Assembly (NCBI GenBank): GCA_002507545.1
Contig: DAVR01000019.1
Span: forward strand, 1 to 43,586
Length of the DNA stretch: 43,586 nt
Reading direction: 5' to 3'
Origin: Archaeoglobus sp. UBA230
GTDB lineage: Archaea; Halobacteriota; Archaeoglobi; Archaeoglobales; Archaeoglobaceae
Made by a program: the position numbers and the translations under genes. A model generated the notes under the pieces. It worked only from the letters and a program-made list of their open reading frames with translations, did no database searches and had not been told where the DNA came from. Within the stretch, counting starts at the first letter, position 1; each line of letters opens with the position of its first letter. Positions 1 through 7,926 of the stretch are shown one piece after another.

Positions 1-196
1 GAGTGCCGATGGACATCATTCCCGGCGTTAACACGAAAGCTCCGCCCGTGCCAATAAAACCGCTCAACATTCCACCGAAGAAACCGAGAGCTAACAGAAA
101 CAACACCTCAAAGGGACCAATATGGATAAACATATCGGGCGTCATCGCTGATCCGCCCTGAGCGAAAGCACCACCCATATTAAAGCGTATGAACAC
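1..196 (-). CDS. Sulfite exporter TauE/SafE family permease, N-terminal part (runs off window)
   Basis: The 3' part of this minus-strand gene lies outside the window. The visible protein has a short N-terminus, then a hydrophobic stretch with the glycine-rich segment GFFGGMLSGFIGTGG followed by a Pro-Gly-Met-Met motif, typical of the first membrane helix of TauE/SafE (DUF81) permeases, which export sulfite, sulfoacetate or other organosulfonates. The start is taken as GTG at 196 because a TATA-like TTTAATAA is centred at 220, 24-25 bp upstream, as expected for a leaderless archaeal gene. ATG at 178 is the alternative. The substrate cannot be told from this fragment. Confidence 0.75.
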   Translation of the reverse strand, partial: MFIRFNMGGAFAQGGSAMTPDMFIHIGPFEVLFLLALGFFGGMLSGFIGTGGAFVLTPGMMSIGT

Positions 197-261
197 GTAA
201 TGATAAATCTTTCCATTTATTAAAGATTAATAAGTCGAGAAAAAATCAGGAATAATAAAAA

Positions 262-1050
262 TTAGGGAAAGACTTTGCCCTCCAAGCTGGGGTCGTGTCC
301 GGGTATTATATTCTGTTTCCTTGCAATACTCAGAGCCTTGAAGCAACTGTCATACCACTCAGATAGATCAACATGCAAGCCGGGTGGTACGAAGGGGAGT
401 GGAGAAGCTGGGATTTCTACCGTATTTCCTGCAGAATCTGTCATGGGAATAGGTTGCTTCGGCGGGAAGAAGTTGAAGTATGTGTAGAAGTGGTCTCCGG
501 CAAGCAGATATGTGCCTCTTTCGGTCTCCACCGCCACCCCCTGCAATCCCTTTGTGTGACCTGGTAGCAGAACGACTTTAACACCTTCAGCAATCTCAAC
601 ATCTCCGTCAACCAAGCAGAGGTCCATCTCCTCAAGTGGTAGAACCATATTGAGATCGTAGGTCTGTCGGTAATGCAGTGGAGGACTAAGGGCAGACTTC
701 CACTCTCTCTTTTGAACGTAAATTCTCGCGTTGGTGAAAAGCCTTGCATTGGCAGCGTGATCAAAGTGCAGATGGGTGATGACAAGTTTGTCCACGTCTT
801 CAGGTTTTAAGTTAGCCCTTTCCAGAGCTTCTCTCAGGCCCTTCTCTCCGCCACCCTTTCCTGGAAATCCATGAACCAATCCATTCTGTGGTTCTTCAAC
901 CCCAGAATCAACAACTATCTTTTCATCTCCCCCATCTATAACCCACACGTAAACCGGGCCAGTGGCTAAAAACCTCATGTCCCCCATCATCTGGACAACT
1001 CCAAGAGGGACACTGATCTCAGCCTGTTTTAAGGGCATTATCTTATACAT
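262..1050 (-). CDS. MBL-fold metallohydrolase (N-acyl homoserine lactonase-like)
   Basis: This 262-aa protein has the metallo-beta-lactamase signature HLHFDH at residues 93-98, with the other expected metal ligands at His165 (PGHT), Asp186 (AGDH) and His252 (PGHD). It should bind two metal ions and hydrolyse an ester, thioester or lactone. The layout resembles AHL lactonase-type hydrolases, but the substrate is unknown. The start is ATG at 1050: a strong Shine-Dalgarno sequence GGAGGTGA lies 5 nt upstream. An in-frame GTG at 1059 falls inside that SD and is not a likely start. The gene lies 20 bp downstream of an acyl-CoA ligase, so the two are probably co-transcribed and may act on related acyl compounds. 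Confidence 0.88.
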   Translation of the reverse strand: MYKIMPLKQAEISVPLGVVQMMGDMRFLATGPVYVWVIDGGDEKIVVDSGVEEPQNGLVHGFPGKGGGEKGLREALERANLKPEDVDKLVITHLHFDHAANARLFTNARIYVQKREWKSALSPPLHYRQTYDLNMVLPLEEMDLCLVDGDVEIAEGVKVVLLPGHTKGLQGVAVETERGTYLLAGDHFYTYFNFFPPKQPIPMTDSAGNTVEIPASPLPFVPPGLHVDLSEWYDSCFKALSIARKQNIIPGHDPSLEGKVFP

Positions 1051-1070
1051 CTTCCTCACCTCCTACAAGT

Positions 1071-2723
1071 TCACCCTTTTCTCTTCTCCTTTTCCTTCTC
1101 CTGCAGCAACCTCCACAAAATCTTGCCTGCTCCACTCTTCGGCAGCTCCTTGACGAACTCTACCACTCTCGGATATTTGTAAGCAGCCATCTGTTGTTTT
1201 GCCCACTCGATAATCTCCTTTTCAGTAATCTTGCCCTCGTATTCAGGGTTCAGGACGATAAATGCCTTGACCTCTTCAACAACCCTCTCATCTGGAATAC
1301 CTATAACGCAAACCTCCTTCACTGCCGGATGCCTGTAGAGCACAGATTCAACCTCAGCTGGCCAGACCTTGAAGCCAGAACGGTTTATCATCCTCTTTAT
1401 TCTATCAACAATGAAGAAGTAGCCATCCTCATCCATGTATCCCAAATCTCCGGTTCTAAAGTATTTTCCGCCATTAATTTCGACAAAAGCCTCCTCTGTT
1501 TCCTTGGGCTTATTCCAGTATCCCTTGAAAACTTCTGGTCCCGAAACAACTATTTCACCCTCTTCATTTGGCGGTAGAGGTTTGCCAGTCTCGATGTCAA
1601 CTACAAGGGCATCCACACCAAAGTCAGGGATTCCAAGGCACTGCAGCTTTGGATTCTGCGGAGGGTTCATGTGCGTCTGCGAGATTGTCTCTGTCAGCCC
1701 ATAACCCTCCATATACCTAATACCTGTAAGCTGGAAGAGTTTTTCTGCCACTGCCTTGGGCATTGGCGCTCCACCACCGCCAACAACGAGCAGTGAGCTG
1801 AGGTCCCTTTCCGTAATCTTTGGGTCACTGAGCAAGTCAACAACCATTGTGGTTATGTTTACCCAGTGCGTGCAGCGATACTTCTCAATCGCTTGTAGTG
1901 CTGTCTCCCTATCCCATCTTGTTATCAGCACGATCGTTGCTCCAGTGTAAATTGGAGCGAGCATGGAATGAATCATTCCAGTTACATGAAAGAAGGGTAG
2001 AGTGGCTAATCCAATCGCAGCGGGGGTTAGATTGAACCAGTGGACGGAACTTAGGGTGTTAGCACTTGCGGTAAAATGGGTGTGCATGCATCCCTTTGGC
2101 ATCCCTGTAGTCCCTGCTGTGTATGGAATCAGGGCGAGGTCGTCGCTTCCCACCTCAACGTCCGGTGGACCTCTCTCTCCCATAACCTCGTTCCAGCTAA
2201 CTGTCCCCTCAACATCCAGTCTGAGCTTTGCAAAGTCCGGGATAGGTAGCGTTGGCTGCTCCGGAATGTAATCCGAAAGGTTACCACAGATAACGGAAAT
2301 TCCAAGCTTTTTAGCTACAGGCAGAATTCTGCTTGCGAGTTCTGATGTTGTAACCACCATCCTACTCCCAGAATCGCTGAGAACATATTCAAGCTCCCTT
2401 TCAACGAGCATCGGGTTTAGTGGAACTGCCACCGCGTTGGCCCTCATTGTGCCGAAAAAGGCTATAACGAATTGCGGGGAATTCTGGGCGTAAATCGCTA
2501 CTCTATCTCCCTTTTCTATACCCGATTTGCTCAAATAGGTGGCAAATCTCTCAACTGCATCGAGCAGTTCAGAATATGTAATCTCCCTACCATAGTAAAT
2601 TATCGCTGCTTTTTCTCCAAATCTTCTTGCAGAGGTCTCAACAAACTCAAAAAGTGGAACTCTCGGATACTCAAGGGTTTTTGTCAGCAGTGGAGGCCAG
2701 TGTTTGAACCAAGGTCTATTCAT
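1071..2723 (-). CDS. AMP-forming acyl-CoA synthetase (long-chain fatty acid/aryl-CoA ligase type)
   Basis: The 550-aa protein belongs to the ANL superfamily, which activates carboxylic acids with ATP and transfers the acyl group to CoA. Seen motifs are the P-loop-like YTAGTTGMPKG at 201-211, YGLTET at 341-346, FRTGDLG near 422-428 and the C-terminal catalytic lysine in SGAGK (Lys534). Length is normal for the family. The acyl substrate (fatty or aromatic) cannot be read from sequence. ATG 2723 has no SD but has a TATA-like ATATTTAA centred about 25 bp upstream, so the mRNA is probably leaderless. It heads a two-gene unit with the MBL hydrolase. Confidence 0.92.
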   Translation of the reverse strand: MNRPWFKHWPPLLTKTLEYPRVPLFEFVETSARRFGEKAAIIYYGREITYSELLDAVERFATYLSKSGIEKGDRVAIYAQNSPQFVIAFFGTMRANAVAVPLNPMLVERELEYVLSDSGSRMVVTTSELASRILPVAKKLGISVICGNLSDYIPEQPTLPIPDFAKLRLDVEGTVSWNEVMGERGPPDVEVGSDDLALIPYTAGTTGMPKGCMHTHFTASANTLSSVHWFNLTPAAIGLATLPFFHVTGMIHSMLAPIYTGATIVLITRWDRETALQAIEKYRCTHWVNITTMVVDLLSDPKITERDLSSLLVVGGGGAPMPKAVAEKLFQLTGIRYMEGYGLTETISQTHMNPPQNPKLQCLGIPDFGVDALVVDIETGKPLPPNEEGEIVVSGPEVFKGYWNKPKETEEAFVEINGGKYFRTGDLGYMDEDGYFFIVDRIKRMINRSGFKVWPAEVESVLYRHPAVKEVCVIGIPDERVVEEVKAFIVLNPEYEGKITEKEIIEWAKQQMAAYKYPRVVEFVKELPKSGAGKILWRLLQEKEKEKRKG

Positions 2724-2744
2724 ATTTTATGTAACATTTAACCC

Positions 2745-2752
2745 ATATTTAA
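2745..2752 (-). promoter_or_regulatory. TATA box of the acyl-CoA ligase gene
   Basis: The minus-strand sequence TTAAATAT is centred about 25 bp before ATG 2723, the usual archaeal TATA-to-start distance for leaderless mRNA. It overlaps the stop codon of the upstream tatC gene (2749-2751), so the two genes abut but the ligase can be transcribed independently. Confidence 0.55.
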
Positions 2753-3471
2753 TCATTTCTTATGAAGCTTCTTATAATTTTCAACATTAATAATCCAAGC
2801 TCATACATGACTACAAATAAGGCAAGACTTGCAAACTGGGTTAATCCGGTGAAATCCATGGTCAGGTTTGTAACCAGCAGAAGAATGACGATGTAAACGG
2901 GAATCCTGAAGCTTCTGAAGGTATCGTAGTCAACGATTTTGAAGCGATCTGCAAGAACCATTGCAAGAGGAATCTGGAAGAAAATTCCAAAGGTGAGGAG
3001 GAGTTTAAAGGCATTGGTTATCGTTCTTTCCGCCGACAGATAGGGCTCGATCGAACTGCTTAGGGCAATCTTATACAGAAACGGAACGGCAAACTCGTAG
3101 GCGAATAAGAGGCCGAGAATGAAAATCAGGTAACTCGGTATCAGAATAGACCTCAGGAATTTTCTTTCATGTTCGTAAAGTCCGGGTTTGGCGAAAAGGT
3201 AAAACTCGTAGATTATGTAAGGATAGAGGATGATGAGGGAGAGCAGGGCTGAGAAAGTTAGCCTTATCACAACCCACTCGATGGGGGTGAAGATGTAAAG
3301 GTGTTTGTCTCCAACGAGATTATACCAGAAATTCAAAAGGAAACTGTAAGAAACGTAAAACATTACAGAAATTAAAGAGACAAATACGATGCTGATCCTG
3401 AGAACCCTTTTTCTCAACTCAGCTATATGCTCTGTTATCTCAAGTTCTCTATCTTCAGGTGGGTTAGTCAC
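2749..3471 (-). CDS. tatC: Twin-arginine translocase subunit TatC
   Basis: TatC is the substrate-receptor membrane subunit of the twin-arginine pathway, which exports folded proteins. The protein has the conserved N-terminal HIAELRKR segment (HxxELRxR), a loop FAKPGLYEHER matching the family's F-x-x-PGL-x-x-x-E signature, and about six hydrophobic segments. The start is uncertain. TTG at 3495 gives 248 aa, but a TATA-like TTATTTGA is centred at 3495.5, which is 24-25 bp before GTG 3471 and would make TTG 3495 part of the promoter, so GTG 3471 (240 aa) is preferred. No tatA is present nearby. Confidence 0.9.
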   Translation of the reverse strand: MTNPPEDRELEITEHIAELRKRVLRISIVFVSLISVMFYVSYSFLLNFWYNLVGDKHLYIFTPIEWVVIRLTFSALLSLIILYPYIIYEFYLFAKPGLYEHERKFLRSILIPSYLIFILGLLFAYEFAVPFLYKIALSSSIEPYLSAERTITNAFKLLLTFGIFFQIPLAMVLADRFKIVDYDTFRSFRIPVYIVILLLVTNLTMDFTGLTQFASLALFVVMYELGLLMLKIIRSFIRND

Positions 3472-3495
3472 GGTAACATGTGGATGCCTTATCAA

Positions 3496-3794
3496 ATAAG
3501 CTTAATTGGTGTGTGGGGTATATGGGTTTGTTAACCCCCAAATAGCTGGTCACTCCAGATTGTAGCGATCAAACAGCAACTAACTACAGTTCTTCACAAA
3601 GTGATGATGGATAATAACATTTACAACTAATAATATTAACAAATAAAATACAAAAGGCATAGTTAACTTTCGTTTGTATACCAAATCCCTCAGATTTTAG
3701 TTAAATTGCGTTTGGTGAGTGAAACAAAACTTAGAGAACCAAATACAATTTAACGTCAGACACAAAATACAATACCGGTACAGTTGCAAGACAA
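3496..3794. other. Gene-free AT-rich stretch between tatC and transposase remnant
   Basis: No coding region is supported here. It holds a small hairpin near 3524-3540 (GGGTT and AACCC around a short loop), a longer imperfect inverted repeat at 3701-3753 (listed separately) and otherwise AT-rich sequence. It probably includes the remnant end of the insertion sequence whose transposase fragment follows. Confidence 0.5.
3701..3753. repeat. Imperfect 16-bp inverted repeat with 21-bp spacer
   Basis: The left arm TTAAATTGCGTTTGGT (3701-3716) and right arm ACCAAATACAATTTAA (3738-3753) match at 14 of 16 positions as reverse complements. It lies about 40 bp beyond the 3' end of the transposase fragment. 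It could be a terminal structure of the dead element, a MITE-like relic or an operator. The sequence alone does not decide. Confidence 0.6.
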
Positions 3795-4265
3795 TCAAAG
3801 CTTGTTAGCCAGCACAAAAACAAGGAAAGTTTGAACTTCAATGAACGGACTAACAAAAACATCAAAGAAATTAATAAATCTGTATAACAAGTTCAGAAGA
3901 ACCCAAGCGTTGTAAAGCAATACAGAAAAACAGAACATGAAAAACCTGACCACATACTTTCTCGAACAAGTTTTCAATCTTAATTCACTCTTTACTCTAT
4001 AAGATGTCTCAATTCCCCACCTCTTTCTGTATTTTTCCGCTATAATGGATTCGTAGTAGTAAGGATGGTTGGAGGCGAAGACAATCTTTTGTCCGTCCTC
4101 CGCCTCTACAATGAATAAGTTGAAGTGAGCAACTCTGCCATCCTTGGTACTTCCCATTCTATATCTGACAATAGTGGGAGCATCGTACTCCTTCATCAAC
4201 TTCTTAACCCTTGGATTCTTTATCGCTGGCATTACGAATTTCATTCCGAGCTCTTTTGCTCGCAA
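3795..4265 (-). pseudogene. C-terminal fragment of an IS4/ISH3-type DDE transposase
   Basis: About 156 residues of a transposase C-terminus are present: a beta-rich segment, then [18 protein letters not shown], which matches the Y-x2-R-x3-E-x6-K (YREK) signature around the last acidic catalytic residue of IS4-type transposases, then hydrophobic helices. The N-terminal catalytic domain with the first two aspartates is missing: upstream the frame runs antisense into another gene, and no proper start or SD is seen (the first usable codon is TTG). The element is dead and probably lost its left part when the neighbouring island formed. Exact IS family needs a database comparison. Confidence 0.8.
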
Positions 4266-4321
4266 GACTCTTCCAGAAATTTGGAGGAAAAATAAATGTT
4301 TACTATATTTCAGATGTTATA

Positions 4322-4549
4322 ATGGCATCAGATATCCCAAGGAAGTACTACCACTTCGTAGAAAGAGCATTCAACAAAGGAGATTTCAGGCATTCAAGGT
4401 GGCTTTCTTTCAATGCAACAGATTACTCGGATGTATGGGAAATACTGGGCTATTCCTACATTGACTTGGAAGGAAAAACCAATGGGGAGCTTTGGAATGA
4501 GGTGCGGAAAGCTGAAAAGAAGGTTAAATTTGGTTTTGGAGGTGTTTAG
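4322..4549 (+). CDS. Unknown 75-aa protein translationally coupled to the SMC-like ATPase
   Basis: I do not recognise this family. The 75-residue protein is polar and aromatic-rich with several Trp and Tyr (for example RHSRWLSF and DVWEILGYSYIDLEG) and a basic C-terminus. It ends TAG immediately before the ATG of the SMC-like ATPase, and its last codons contain that gene's SD (GGAGGTG), so the two are co-translated. ATG 4322 has no SD but AT-rich TATA-like sequence at about 4290-4298. The same frame stays open back to 4211, so it could be the C-terminal part of a longer protein cut by the transposon. In haloarchaea the Sph3-type ATPase is paired with RdfA. Whether this is an equivalent partner is only a guess. 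Confidence 0.5.
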   Translation: MASDIPRKYYHFVERAFNKGDFRHSRWLSFNATDYSDVWEILGYSYIDLEGKTNGELWNEVRKAEKKVKFGFGGV

Positions 4550-6373
4550 ATGTATATAAAAATGGAAAATATTGGAGGGTTGGAAAGTTTTGAAGCAAAG
4601 ATAGAACCAAACAAAGTGACATACATCATAGCACCGAATACGGCTGGTAAAACAAGCTTTGTCAGGGGTTTACAGGCTGTTTTTGCAGAAGTGAATCCAA
4701 GAGAAGTAATCAACATCTCGAAAACAAAGGCGAGGATAGTCGTAAGTGATAACGGGAAAGTATCTGACCTCACTTTCCAGAAAACACCAACAGGGGTAGA
4801 AGTGGAAGGAATGTATCCAGACATCAGAGACCCCAGAGCTTCTTTAATCTCGTTCATCCTTCCAGATTCTAAGGTGGTTCAAGACATAATCCTGAAAGAC
4901 GGGGATTTGAGAGATTTTCTCAGCAGAATAAGCAAGGCTGACGAATACAAAAAGCTCAGGGATGAAGTGAAGAAGAAGCTCACAGAGAGAAAAGAGATGC
5001 TTGAAGTCTTGAGGAAGAGTGCAAAAGAAGTCCCAAAACTAAGAGAGATAAAATCTAAGCTTGAAGGAGAGATTAGCGAACTCAGAAAGAGGCTTGAAGA
5101 GGCAACTGTTTCAGATGAGGCAAAGGAGTTACAGGCACAGTTAAATAAGCTAATTGCTGAGAGGGATGCAATCGAGAGCGACATAATTGAGAAACAGAGG
5201 GAGAAAGAATTCCAGCTTGGCAAAATTGACACTCTGCAAGCAGAGATAGAGGAGCTCCAGAACAAGATAAAACAGCTTGAAAAGGAAATTCCTGAGCTCA
5301 AATTTGAACCTATTATTGAGAGGCTGCAAAAGAGGGCAGATGAAGTCAGAGAAAAAATAGCCCACGAAGTCAGACCTGAATTGAACAAAACCCAGGCTGA
5401 CGTCTCAAAACTTACTAAAGAGCTCGAAAAGATAACTAAAGGAGAGGAAAGAGCCGGTTATTGTCCCTTCGATAAGCAAGCTTGTAGTAGGTTTACTAAG
5501 GAAGTTCTGGAGACTATTCTGGAGGGAGACAAAAAGAGGCTTGAAAACCTCAAAGCATGGTATGAGGAGCTAAACAAGGAGTATAAGAAATATACAGACG
5601 AGATAAGAAAGCTCAAAGCGAAGCAGAACGAGATTGTCGAAATTAACAGACAGATTTCTCAGAAAATCAAAAACATCCGTGAGATAGAAGACAAAATAGA
5701 CAGAATTGACAATGAAATCAGAAACCTGGAAAATGAGAAGGAATTAAAGAATGAAGACATTAAAGCATTGGAGGACAAGATAAAAGAACTTGTAACGGAC
5801 AAAGACCAGAAGAGAGCTAAAATAGAGGCTGAAATTGCGGAGAAGACCAGACAAGTGAAAGAGATTGAGAGAAGGATTGCAGAGATAAGTAAGCAGTTCG
5901 ACCCAGAAAAATCCGTTACCGAACTTGAAGAAGAATGGATGAGAGAAATTGAGGAGCTTGAGAAAAAGTACAAGGAATATAGTGAGATTTATGAAAGACA
6001 GCTATATGGTGAGGCTAAGGAGTTCAATAAAAGAGTAAATGAATTTCTGAAAATCCTTGGATTCGATAAGAACTTCCACAGGGTTTTAATAGACCCAAAC
6101 ACTCAGAAACTGGTTGTTTATAAAACCCCCACTGAAAGCCAGCCATTGAACACTTTATCTACAAGCGAGAGATATGCTCTTGCAATTTTGATAATGCTGA
6201 TTGCCAGAGAGATATATATTCCAGAGTTCCCTTTGATTGTCTTAGACGAGGTCTTAATCTCCTTTGATGAGGAAAGAGGAAGAAAAGTCCTTGAATACAT
6301 TAGAAAAGAGGTTCCATACGTAATCACAACAGCACTGAAAGATAGCGGAGGTATAGAAGTAAAATCAATATAA
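4550..6373 (+). CDS. SMC/Rad50-like coiled-coil ATPase (archaea-specific SMC-related protein, Sph3-like)
   Basis: The 607-aa protein has an ABC-type head split by a long coiled coil. The Walker A motif is APNTAGKTS at 28-36, coiled coil runs from about 130 to 480, a cysteine pair in YCPFDKQAC (Cys305 and Cys312) sits at the middle like a zinc hook or hinge, the ABC signature is LSTSER (about 536-541) and Walker B is LIVLDEVLISFD (about 562-573). It is shorter than SMC (about 1150 aa) and lacks the Mre11-partnered Rad50 context. It fits the archaea-specific SMC-related group that includes haloarchaeal Sph3. It probably acts on DNA or the envelope-shape machinery with the preceding small protein. 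SD GGAGGTG lies 5 nt before ATG 4550. Confidence 0.85.
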   Translation: MYIKMENIGGLESFEAKIEPNKVTYIIAPNTAGKTSFVRGLQAVFAEVNPREVINISKTKARIVVSDNGKVSDLTFQKTPTGVEVEGMYPDIRDPRASLISFILPDSKVVQDIILKDGDLRDFLSRISKADEYKKLRDEVKKKLTERKEMLEVLRKSAKEVPKLREIKSKLEGEISELRKRLEEATVSDEAKELQAQLNKLIAERDAIESDIIEKQREKEFQLGKIDTLQAEIEELQNKIKQLEKEIPELKFEPIIERLQKRADEVREKIAHEVRPELNKTQADVSKLTKELEKITKGEERAGYCPFDKQACSRFTKEVLETILEGDKKRLENLKAWYEELNKEYKKYTDEIRKLKAKQNEIVEINRQISQKIKNIREIEDKIDRIDNEIRNLENEKELKNEDIKALEDKIKELVTDKDQKRAKIEAEIAEKTRQVKEIERRIAEISKQFDPEKSVTELEEEWMREIEELEKKYKEYSEIYERQLYGEAKEFNKRVNEFLKILGFDKNFHRVLIDPNTQKLVVYKTPTESQPLNTLSTSERYALAILIMLIAREIYIPEFPLIVLDEVLISFDEERGRKVLEYIRKEVPYVITTALKDSGGIEVKSI

Positions 6374-6405
6374 AAATATTAATATTTAGTTTTTTAAATT
6401 TTTAA
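6374..6405. terminator. Palindrome plus T-runs between convergent genes
   Basis: A perfect 14-bp palindrome AAATATTAATATTT (6374-6387) is followed by a T6 run and a second T5 run. It lies just after the ATPase stop codon and just before the end of the opposing phosphoribosyltransferase gene, so it probably terminates transcription from both sides. Confidence 0.5.
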
Positions 6406-6406
6406 T

Positions 6407-7120
6407 TTATCCAATAGACTCCCAATCTCGCCTACAAGTTCCAGAATTTGCCCAATAGGTTATTGTTCCTTTGGCTGGGTAGAAGTACCTTTTAAATTTG
6501 GATTTATCACTAATGGTTTGCATTGCTGCAAATGCTTTTATCTCAACATCTGGATATACCTCTTTAAGTCGCCAAGCTGCACCCATAAACGTGTGACCTC
6601 TAGTCACGATATCATCGACAAATACTACATACCCTATTTCTAAATCTACCATTTTGTTAATTCCCATGCTATTGTAGTGGTCTACAGGTTTTGGTCTCTG
6701 GCTTGGTGGAGCATATGATGACTTTTGAATGGCCACCATTCGTTGGATTAATGGCACAACAACTCCAAGTTTTTTGTTTTCCATCGCTTTTGCTATCTGA
6801 TATGGTGGCCAAAGCTGTCCTTTTTTAATTGGTGTTGATCTAGGCATGGGAACTAAAATCGTATCTTCTTGGAAAAAATCTGCGAAATATCCTTCATCGA
6901 CTAAACTTTTCAATCGTTCTGCAACATAATATGCCATAGACATTTCTTTTTCAACCGTTATCACTTTTCCCTCTCTAAGTACTGGTTTTTTTACTTTTAT
7001 AATAGTATCATATTTTATCCAATCCCTTACTTTCTTCGCAAACACACCTTCTTTAGAATTATCTCTAGGACAGTAGGAGAATATTGAGCAGAATGCGAGT
7101 TTATCTAACATTTTTTGCAT
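6407..7120 (-). CDS. ComF-like phosphoribosyltransferase-fold protein
   Basis: The 237-aa protein carries a type I phosphoribosyltransferase PRPP-binding loop, VVFVDDIVTRGHT at residues 165-177 (two acidic residues followed by T-R-G-x-T), and a LVPMPRS segment near 89-95 like ComF family members. An extra N-terminal region of about 80 residues carries Cys11 and Cys17. PRTase-fold proteins transfer or cleave phosphoribosyl groups on nucleotides, but the substrate here is unknown. It starts 11 bp after the dprA-like gene, so the two form one operon. ComF and DprA are both linked to DNA uptake in bacteria, but a competence role in this archaeon is not shown. A nucleotide-based defence or DNA-processing role is possible. 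Confidence 0.8.
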   Translation of the reverse strand: MQKMLDKLAFCSIFSYCPRDNSKEGVFAKKVRDWIKYDTIIKVKKPVLREGKVITVEKEMSMAYYVAERLKSLVDEGYFADFFQEDTILVPMPRSTPIKKGQLWPPYQIAKAMENKKLGVVVPLIQRMVAIQKSSYAPPSQRPKPVDHYNSMGINKMVDLEIGYVVFVDDIVTRGHTFMGAAWRLKEVYPDVEIKAFAAMQTISDKSKFKRYFYPAKGTITYWANSGTCRRDWESIG

Positions 7121-7131
7121 CCATAAATCCC

Positions 7132-7872
7132 CTACTGAAAACTACTAATGTCTACTACTTTTAACTCAGATATTGGGAATTCTGTTGGTGGCGGCATCAT
7201 CTCTCTGATGGCACGTTTCAAATCATTGACATTTTTTAAAACACAAGCACCATACTTCATCATTTCCTTGACCCATTCAAAATCCTTCTCTACAAGCGAT
7301 TTCCAGAAAAAGAGGGGTCTACCAAGTCTTAAGGTTTCCCAACCCTGAGAAATTACCCCGCTACTTTCTCCTGCCTCAACAATAATACTTGCATTGGAGA
7401 TTAACGCCATCGTTCGATTTCTAAGAACAAAGTGTTTTGGTTTAGTAATATGTCCTATAGGATACTGACTAATTGCTAAATGCTCTTTCATAATTAGCTC
7501 TTGTAAAGGTCTATTTTCGGCAGGATAAAATTTGTTTAGAGGGGTTCCTAACACCGCAATAGTCTTTCCTCCATGTTCTATTGCCGTTTTGTGTGCAATC
7601 GTGTCAATTCCCTTTGCAAGACCGCTTAACACTATAACTTTGTTATCGATAAGTACTTTCGTTATTTTTAATGCAGCTTTGATCCCCTCAGATGATGGTT
7701 TTCTTGTTCCAATTACAGCCACCCGTGGCTCTGGTAGCGGTGTTCTCATTGAACCAGCAATGTAAAGTATTTTTGGAGCATATTTCTTCTCGAACTCATT
7801 TAACTTTCGACCCAAAAGCTCCTCAGGAGTGATTTTTCTTATGTTTGCCCCCCATACTTTGTGTAAATTCAT
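7132..7872 (-). CDS. DprA/Smf-like Rossmann-fold (SLOG) protein
   Basis: The 246-aa protein has the ordered DprA core motifs: VAVIGTRKPS (51-60), SGLAKGIDTIAHK (83-95), GGKTIAVLGTPLNKFYP (101-117) and RNRTMALIS...EAGESSG (151-172). Bacterial DprA loads RecA on incoming single-stranded DNA. The fold is also used in SLOG nucleotide-sensing proteins. This version is short: it lacks the N-terminal SAM-like and C-terminal winged-helix domains of many DprA proteins. ATG 7872 has the SD GAGGGAT about 6 nt upstream. It is the first gene of an operon with the PRTase-like gene, and the winged-helix regulator gene lies just upstream on the same strand. Confidence 0.85.
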   Translation of the reverse strand: MNLHKVWGANIRKITPEELLGRKLNEFEKKYAPKILYIAGSMRTPLPEPRVAVIGTRKPSSEGIKAALKITKVLIDNKVIVLSGLAKGIDTIAHKTAIEHGGKTIAVLGTPLNKFYPAENRPLQELIMKEHLAISQYPIGHITKPKHFVLRNRTMALISNASIIVEAGESSGVISQGWETLRLGRPLFFWKSLVEKDFEWVKEMMKYGACVLKNVNDLKRAIREMMPPPTEFPISELKVVDISSFQ

Positions 7873-7908
7873 ATTAATCCCTCACAATATTCTTTCTCAT
7901 ATCTTCCC

Positions 7909-7917
7909 TATAAATTT
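7909..7917 (-). promoter_or_regulatory. TATA box for the dprA-PRTase operon
   Basis: The minus-strand box AAATTTATA is centred at 7913 with a purine-rich BRE-like GAAAAG just upstream. Transcription would start near 7888, leaving a leader of about 15 nt that contains the SD of the dprA-like gene. The operon can thus be transcribed separately from the regulator gene upstream. Confidence 0.5.
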
Positions 7918-7926
7918 CTTTTCAAT

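Noticed and set aside
1051-1059. GTG 1059 as start of the MBL hydrolase
   Set aside because: It lies within the Shine-Dalgarno sequence that correctly precedes ATG 1050.
3600-3620. GTGATGA resembling a C/D-box sRNA C box
   Set aside because: No matching C', D' or D boxes at the expected spacing, so no sRNA call is supported.
4879-5973. Long antisense open frames within the SMC-like ATPase
   Set aside because: They are shadows of the Glu/Lys/Leu-rich coiled coil and consist of Ser/Leu/Phe repeats without start signals.
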